A DNA stretch of 64,000 bases from Hyparrhenia diplandra (lineage: Eukaryota > Streptophyta > Magnoliopsida > Poales > Poaceae). Position numbers and translations under genes: made by a program. The stretch lies in NCBI GenBank assembly GCA_015847255.1, contig JADLZK010007649.1, positions 682,001 through 746,000 of the forward strand. Direction: 5' to 3'. The notes below the pieces were generated by a model. That model made no database searches and had not been told where the DNA came from. It was given only the letters and a program-made list of their open reading frames with translations. Below, piece by piece: positions 58,331-64,000 of the stretch (its first letter is position 1; each line of letters opens with the position of its first letter).

Positions 58331-58970
58331 CTGAGCTCGCGTCCACCCCCTGGTGTTCACCCTACCGCCGCACGACCGTGCCGGGCAGAGCACTCGCCCT
58401 GCACCGCCTCCTCGTGGGGGCCGCCATTGCTGAGGCCACGACGATGGGATGCTGCGCCGCCGCGCTGCGCGCTCGCCCCGCACCGCACCGCACCGCCAAC
58501 ACACCGGGCGTGCTCGCCAAACGCTGTCACGCCGCCTCCCGCGGGACGCCAGCAAGCCAGATCCGGCGGGGAGATGAACGGATCCGGCAAGGGAGAGCCT
58601 GGATCCACCGTGGAGGCTCGGACTCGACGACAGGAAAGGTGACTGAGGAGAAAAAAAACAACGGTTGACCACGGCACCGACGAGTGAAGGAGAGGAGCAA
58701 GGAGAGAGGCCGCCCTCACTTGGGGCTATTCACGTTGGAGTCCTCGTTGGCTGCCCGCGCCTGAGCCGCTGTGTGGGGCTTGCCCGCGCCAATGGCCTCC
58801 ACGCCAGGCGCCAAGGGGCGCGCTAGCCAACCGCGCTACGCTGGAGCCCGCCTTAGCCATTGCGGCGTTGTTGGTGCCCTAGCCCTGTTGGTGCCTTAGC
58901 CATTGATGAGGGTGAGAGAGCTCCGAGAGAGAGGAATGAGAGAGAGAGGGTGGAGCAGGAGTACTAGTTA

Positions 58971-59239
58971 GAGGGTGTTCACTTCCCATGCAAAAGGCAA
59001 AAAGCAACCAAAAAATCTACTACAAGATGCGTCACATCGAATCTTTTAACGCATAAATGGATCACTAAACATAGGTAAATAATAAAACTAATTGCACGGT
59101 TTAAATTTGAAAAGTCGAGGCGAATCTTTTGAACTTAGTTAATGCGTGTTGGGACAATAATTACCAAATACAAACGAAATGTCTTCTGAGTAGCTCCTCA
59201 ACCCAAATTTTTCGGGTTGCATGGCAACCAAACGCCCCC
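58971..59239. mobile_element. Tourist-like MITE (TSD TTA)
   Basis: 269 bases with inverted ends GAGGGTGTTCACTTCCCATGC and GCATGGCAACCAAACGCCCCC. TTA flanks both sides (58968-58970 and 59240-59242), the preferred PIF/Harbinger target. The interior contains GACGAATCTTTTGA-like motifs common in rice MITEs. Confidence 0.75.
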
Positions 59240-59817
59240 TTATTTTTCACCAAACACAGGCCGGCGCACGTCGCCCCCACGCCGTCGCTGCAACCCCATC
59301 GTTTTCAACCAATCCGCAAACAGGACCGGGTCACAGCACCAAAACGCAGCGCCAGGCCAACGCACGTCGCCCACTCAAGGGCCGGGAAAGGCGCTCATAC
59401 CACCGGTGGGCCCAACCGAAGGCCACCAACTAGGACTCGACAACGCGCGTCGCCCGCGAATGCGTGATGGACACCGGTCTGCCTGTACACGTACGGTTTC
59501 TGCCCTGCGCGCTCCTGTTTCCCAGACCCAAGGTCAGCGCGTTACCGGCCATGGATCAAGATCGCGACTGTCAAAAAAATTTTGCTATCGTGGACGCACT
59601 GGCCGACGACTTTCTCCACAACCAATATTACTTTTAAATAGCTATAGTTTTGAAGAGTTTTCCATTTAATATCGTTAAGATACTCAAAATACAGTAGGGT
59701 AAATTAAGGACCATATTATTAATCGCATAGGATGACTTGAATCTTTATAGGAAAAACACCATATCTTGTGACTACGACAAAAAGTGTGACTGAGATTTTT
59801 TTTCATGAGAAAATCAC

Positions 59818-60688
59818 GCAATGCTCCAGCTGTTGTCGGTCCCTGCCCATCGTCCTTGCCGTCTTGAGTCTTGACATTGAGCGGAGGGCCTAGGGTTAGC
59901 CTCGCGAAAGGAAAAAAAAAAAAAAGAGAGGCGGGCGACTCCGCCGCCGCCACCGCCGCCCGGGTGCGGCCCCCGCTCCCTCGCCTCGGCCTCGGCTGCA
60001 GGTGGTGACGAGGGAGCCGGGGTCCGTCTCTTCAACGGCTTGTCTTCGTAGGGTCTTGGTAGTGTCCTAGGTCTAGGGTTTGCTCGCCGTCGATGTTCGG
60101 CGGTGGAGTTAGGTTTTGCCGAAGGAGCATGTCTCCTCTGCGGTTTGCTTTTTCTGGCGGGCCGCGATGCGAAGCGACGGCGCCTTGTGGAATAAATTCT
60201 CTCGGCTTCTTCCGTTCTCCGATGGCGATCTTCTCCGGCGTCAGCGGAGAGGTTTGGGAAGACTTGTCCCGAGGAGTCGGTAGGCACATCGTCGTCTTCT
60301 TCGGGTGATGATGTTGTTGACCTGTTAATCTTGAGGAAGATGATCTATGGTGAAAATCGAGCTTTGCTCGGGTTGCCGACGGTGGAATCGAAGGATGCGT
60401 CGTGGGTACGGGGAGTTGGCCGATGGGCACGGGAGGCGGTGTATTCGGGTGATTCGCCTCGAAGTAAGCCCTCCTCTGCGGCCTCCACCATGTGGAGTTT
60501 GGCTCGATGCGGCGGCGATTGGAAGCGGCCGGCGGCGGTGACGAACGGATCTCCAAAGGCTTCAAGGAAGATGAACAAGAGTTTTGTACTTCTTTGTAAT
60601 TTTCCTTTTCTTGGGATTTCCGTTTGTAAAAGGGTCGGTGTAATGCACCAAAATTAATACATGTTCCTTCTCAAAAAAAAAAAAAAAA
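59818..60688 (+). mobile_element. Poly(A)-tailed retroposon, only in copy B
   Basis: 871 bases absent from the matching place in copy A (27695). It starts GCAATGCTCC, has a GC-rich 5' part, a short plus-strand frame MFGGGVRFCRRSMSPLRF (60093-60308), a 3' region TTTGTAATTTTCCTTTTC, and ends in 16 A bases (60673-60688). A poly(A) end and lack of inverted termini point to target-primed reverse transcription (LINE-mobilised or a LINE remnant). No clear target duplication; nine bases (CGTGTCAAA in A) are missing at the site. Confidence 0.65.
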
Positions 60689-63248
60689 CGTGGTAGATCT
60701 TGCTAATAAGCCAATGTGCCTGGTAACGTGATTTTGTTGAATCAGACGCGTTGGATCAACCTAAAGGCTTATATAAATACAAAAAAAAAAACTGATCAAT
60801 TTTAAAATACTTCCTCCATTCCAATATATAAGGCGTTGAAACTTTTTTTTTTATCTCAAGTTTGACCACTCGTCACATTTAAAAAAGTTATACAAACATT
60901 GTCAACTTTAATTCATTCTTAAGAAATTTTATTAATAAAGCAAGAATAAGCAAAAGATATGACATATTGCATAATTTTTTGAATAACACGAGTGGTCAAA
61001 CTTGGGGCTAAAAAGTTTTTTTTTTTTCAAAGGGACGGCAAAAGTTTTGCCCACGATTTTTATTAGATGAATAAAGAAAAAGAAGGCAAAGCACCACGCC
61101 CAGTTTTTGAATGGGCGGGCTAAAACCCTAAACTTAGGGGAGAGTTTCACTCGCCTACCACTCAACTTACGAAACACACCACTAACAACTTCGGATGCAA
61201 AAAAAATGAACAAGAAGCCCCGCTCGGTTGGATTGGGACATCAACACGAGCCGCCGTCAACAATTCACACCACTAATAACTAACCACAACTCAAATAAAA
61301 TTTAGGCGGATGGAAAAAAAAAGTAAAACTTGAAGCACCGCTCGTTGGATTGGGACATCAATAGAGCATCCATCAATACCGCTTCGGTTGGATTGTGACG
61401 TCGACTTGCGGCGGCGACCAACGCCTACTCCTCAAACGCCACACAATAGAGGAAACGTCGACCAATCGTCGCTGCTACACCCCTGCACAAGCCACACCGG
61501 AGAGGGTCGATGTGCCAGCCACGTAAGTAGCCGAAGCTGCGTCACCACCGCCAACCAAACACCACGCCGAAATCTGGCCTCCCTCGGCATCGTGTCGTAG
61601 CCATCGCCAAACCCAGAGGGAGGGACGGCATAGACGAGGACCGCCCCCCAACGCCACAGGTCCCCAGCCACCGCCACCACGCCGCCTCACCATCTTGCCA
61701 CTCGCTGACACCACCTTGCCTCACATGAACAACCGCCACCACCACTACCGCCACCCCCACCCCCGACACCTGCAACCACCAAACCAACCACCACCATCCT
61801 TGGCAGTCCATTAGCGGCACCCATAGAACAAACTACGCCGAAGTCTCATGAAGTGACGCCTCCAAGGGGAGGGCACGACGGCCGAAGGCGCCACCATCGC
61901 TCGTTCGTGTAGAACAGGGTTTTCACCCAGAGAACTCGAGCAATGGACATGGAAGCTCTACAATGACGCCCCCAATGGGGAGAGTGACGCCCTAAGGCGC
62001 CATCGCCATTACCCCGCCAAAGAAGAGCGTTGGCAAAGGCTTTCGCCTGAACAAACAACCCACCACTAGTTTGTACCTGGCGCGCCCGCAGCCCGACACA
62101 ACTCACAACACCACCATGGTGCCACAAGTGCGCCCGCTGCACCACCTCGGCCCACCACCACGGTGGTACCACCTGGAACTGCGTCGTCAATGGGGGGAGG
62201 GGTGTCGCCGAGGGAACCACACCGGCCGCCACACCTCCGCTCCCTCCGAGATGCCGCCACCAAGGATCTCAAACCCAAGACCGCCACCGGGCCGCACCCC
62301 ACGCCCTGCACCGCAACGCCGAGGGGACAAACAGCCCACCGGCGCCCACCACCACCACCTCCTCCCCCTGAAGCCGGCCGTAACCGCAAACCACCACCAA
62401 GCAACAACTCACCACACCACCACCACCACCACCACCCCAAGACGGCAACCACCGCCCGCCGACACTGTGCCACCCCGGATGCCGCGTAACTAGCCCGGAG
62501 GGGACCGGATTCGGCGGCCGGAGGACGGGGCCTGCCACTCCCCCAAGCCCGCCGGCCCCAACGAGCCCCCCGCCCTCGGGCAAGAATGGGCACCCCATCC
62601 ATCGCGGCATGCGCACGCGTGCAACCCCGTCTCGCCGGCCGCCCACCACCGCACCGCAAAGTGTAGGGGCGCTTGGAGACATCGTAATAAGCAAAGCGGA
62701 ACACGGGAGCATCCATCCGCCGACCAAAGACCGCCCGAACCGTCAACTCCGCTCGCCACCCCAAATCTGATCGGCCCTCGGGCGGCCCGGTACGGACGCC
62801 AATCCCGCCGGTTCCGACTTCCCCGGTGCACGATCCGGCCACCCGGCTCAGATCCGACCGCCCAAGCCCTAGATAGGACACGCCAACGGCGCCGCCGCTT
62901 GGTTAAGGAGGAACGGGGAAGTTGGGCATAGTAAAGGGAGCGCGCGACGCCACTCCTTTGTCACCACCACGATGGAGGAGCCCCGCCGCCACCATCTGGC
63001 GGGGGCAGCATGACCCCGCCGTCGACCAGCCCGGCCGGCGGCGGCAGAGAGGAAGGCGAAGGTTCGGGGTGATCTTTGGGGATTTGGCTCCCCGAAGTCG
63101 CCCGCATGGGGTGACGCGGGGCCGAAGTTCGGTCGTAGCTCGTACTATTTTATTAAGAAGTCGAGAATTGCGAGGTGCGGCGGGCCAAAAAAAGTGAAAC
63201 GTCTTATAATTTGGAATCGATAAAGTAGAAGTTAAAAATGATTTATAA
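60689..63248. repeat. Paralogous segment matching 27695-28188 plus 33204-35283
   Basis: Continuous with the flank of copy A except that the CACTA element is absent: the sequence runs CTAACAAC directly into TTCGGATGC at 61187-61190. It carries the same MITE-like sequence (60808-61017), GC-rich block and end motif (63201-63227). Frames here are not conserved with copy A. Confidence 0.9.
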
Positions 63249-64000
63249 AATGAAAAAAATTGTCCACAAAGCAGCATTGCCAACAAAACAGAGAGATGCC
63301 AACTTGGACTTGACATTGTCACGCACAGCATACACATCAAAATAGTTGTTACTGTTTTTGATCCACAACTTAGGACTACTGCCATCAAATTCTGGAAACT
63401 CAATAGGTGGAATTGCATGAGTGAACTGAAATGGTACAGCAGTAGGAATACCCGAACTAGTAGCAAAATTCAGAGCAGGTGAAGGAACTGACTGAATAAT
63501 AGGTGTTGTAGGATGCACAACAGTAGTGACAATGCCATGACTAGCAACAAGGGGATCTGAAAAAGAGCTGCTATGGGGATTGAGTTGGGGTGGAGTAGAT
63601 ACGCTCATCACGGGGGAACCCCCAGAAGTCGGAATATGGACATGCTCGACGTCGAACACCTTGTATACGAGGGTTGGGCGACTCGATCTTTGTAGCGGCG
63701 GCCGAATCGATCTTCACGTGTGAGTTTCTTGAACCCCATCTGCGGTCGATCTACATCTTCTTGGACCTTGGGCTTCCAATCGAGAGAGGTTCTTGAGCGT
63801 GGAACGCAAACTCGTTGTGCTTGGTGTTGAGGTCGGCCTTCATCGACTCGAGGAACGCCCGGCCTCGGTGACTTGTACTTCCATGGCGTTGACGCGCTAC
63901 GCTCCCGGGTGCGTATGCTGCGGACGGCGGGGTAGTCCGGATGCGGCGGTTCTCTAGTTGACACCGCCGCCAATGCCGCCGTCAGTGCCAACAGCGCCTC
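63243..64000 (-). pseudogene. Ty3/gypsy gag, partial, running off the window
   Basis: Minus-strand frame 63659-63243 reads HAIPPIEFPEFDGSSPKLW followed by YFDVYAV, the typical gag core start, preceded by a serine/proline/threonine-rich N-terminal region. An upstream frame (63991-63608) carries the rest of the 5' part, with a frameshift near 63610. The coding region stops abruptly at 63243, the boundary of the duplicated segment, so the element is truncated there. Confidence 0.75.

Larger units (their letters stand above)
55773..59638 (-). mobile_element. Helitron-like insert with captured exons, absent from copy A
   Basis: Relative to VWA copy A, about 3.87 kb of extra DNA sits between the gene end and the shared flank. 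On the minus strand the end at 55773 reads GGCGCGCGCC, then AAATCA, then CTAG followed by T, as in a Helitron 3' end (palindrome, short spacer, CTRR, host T). The interior holds splice-framed exon candidates on the minus strand. The other end (a TC start on the minus strand) was not identified, so the class is tentative. A Tourist-like MITE (58971-59239) is nested in it. Confidence 0.4.

Noticed and set aside
1..64000. CRISPR arrays, bacterial operons, rRNA genes
   Set aside because: No regular spacer-repeat array, no rRNA-like sequence, and all coding signals are plant or plant-transposon type.

Overview
This is plant nuclear DNA, almost certainly from a grass and most like rice or a close relative. 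The clues are chromovirus-type and Tat-type Ty3/gypsy elements, CACTA elements (one carrying a Transposase_24-like gene), Tourist/Stowaway-like MITEs, plant-type TTTAGGG repeats, GT-AG introns, and a plant VWA-domain gene with very GC-rich codons. There is no bacterial-style gene organisation. Most of the 64 kb is nested, decayed mobile DNA. The only substantial host gene I can support is a von Willebrand factor A (VWA) gene, present as one open copy (25843-27468) and one frameshifted copy (54122-55740).

Layout. 0.6-1.2 kb: an inverted-repeat element rich in CGGTT. 1.3-11.3 kb: an old element rich in TGTTTCA, containing a GATTAGGGTTAACACGG minisatellite and split by a Reina-like Ty3/gypsy element (2651-8546, TSD TCTAT). 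12.2-16.4 kb: a CACTA element (TSD TCC). 16.85 to about 19.4 kb: a Helitron-like segment. 19.69-24.98 kb: a non-autonomous LTR element (TSD AAAAA) that holds a CACTA end and three tRNA-like modules. 25.8-35.3 kb: VWA gene copy A and its downstream segment, interrupted by a 5.0 kb CACTA element (28189-33203, TSD AAC). 35.5-52.9 kb: two divergent LTR-like arms, one of them split by a 12.6 kb Tat-type Ty3/gypsy element on the minus strand (37661-50238, TSD GTTGG) with an antisense spliced ORF that has its own TATA box. 54.1-63.25 kb: VWA copy B and the paralogous downstream segment, with a roughly 3.9 kb Helitron-like insert carrying captured exons and a 0.87 kb poly(A)-tailed retroposon. 63.24-64.0 kb: part of another Ty3/gypsy gag on the minus strand.

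The most informative structure is the paralogous pair of VWA segments. Copy B keeps the unoccupied CACTA target site that is filled in copy A, while copy A lacks the Helitron-like and poly(A) inserts seen in B. The two copies therefore date and delimit each other's insertions. Copy A also appears to carry a self-compensating double frameshift relative to B. Many differences between paired repeats are one-base changes in G/C runs, so assembly error has to be considered before any reading-frame claim is trusted. I found no clearly new molecular system; the unusual points are listed as findings.
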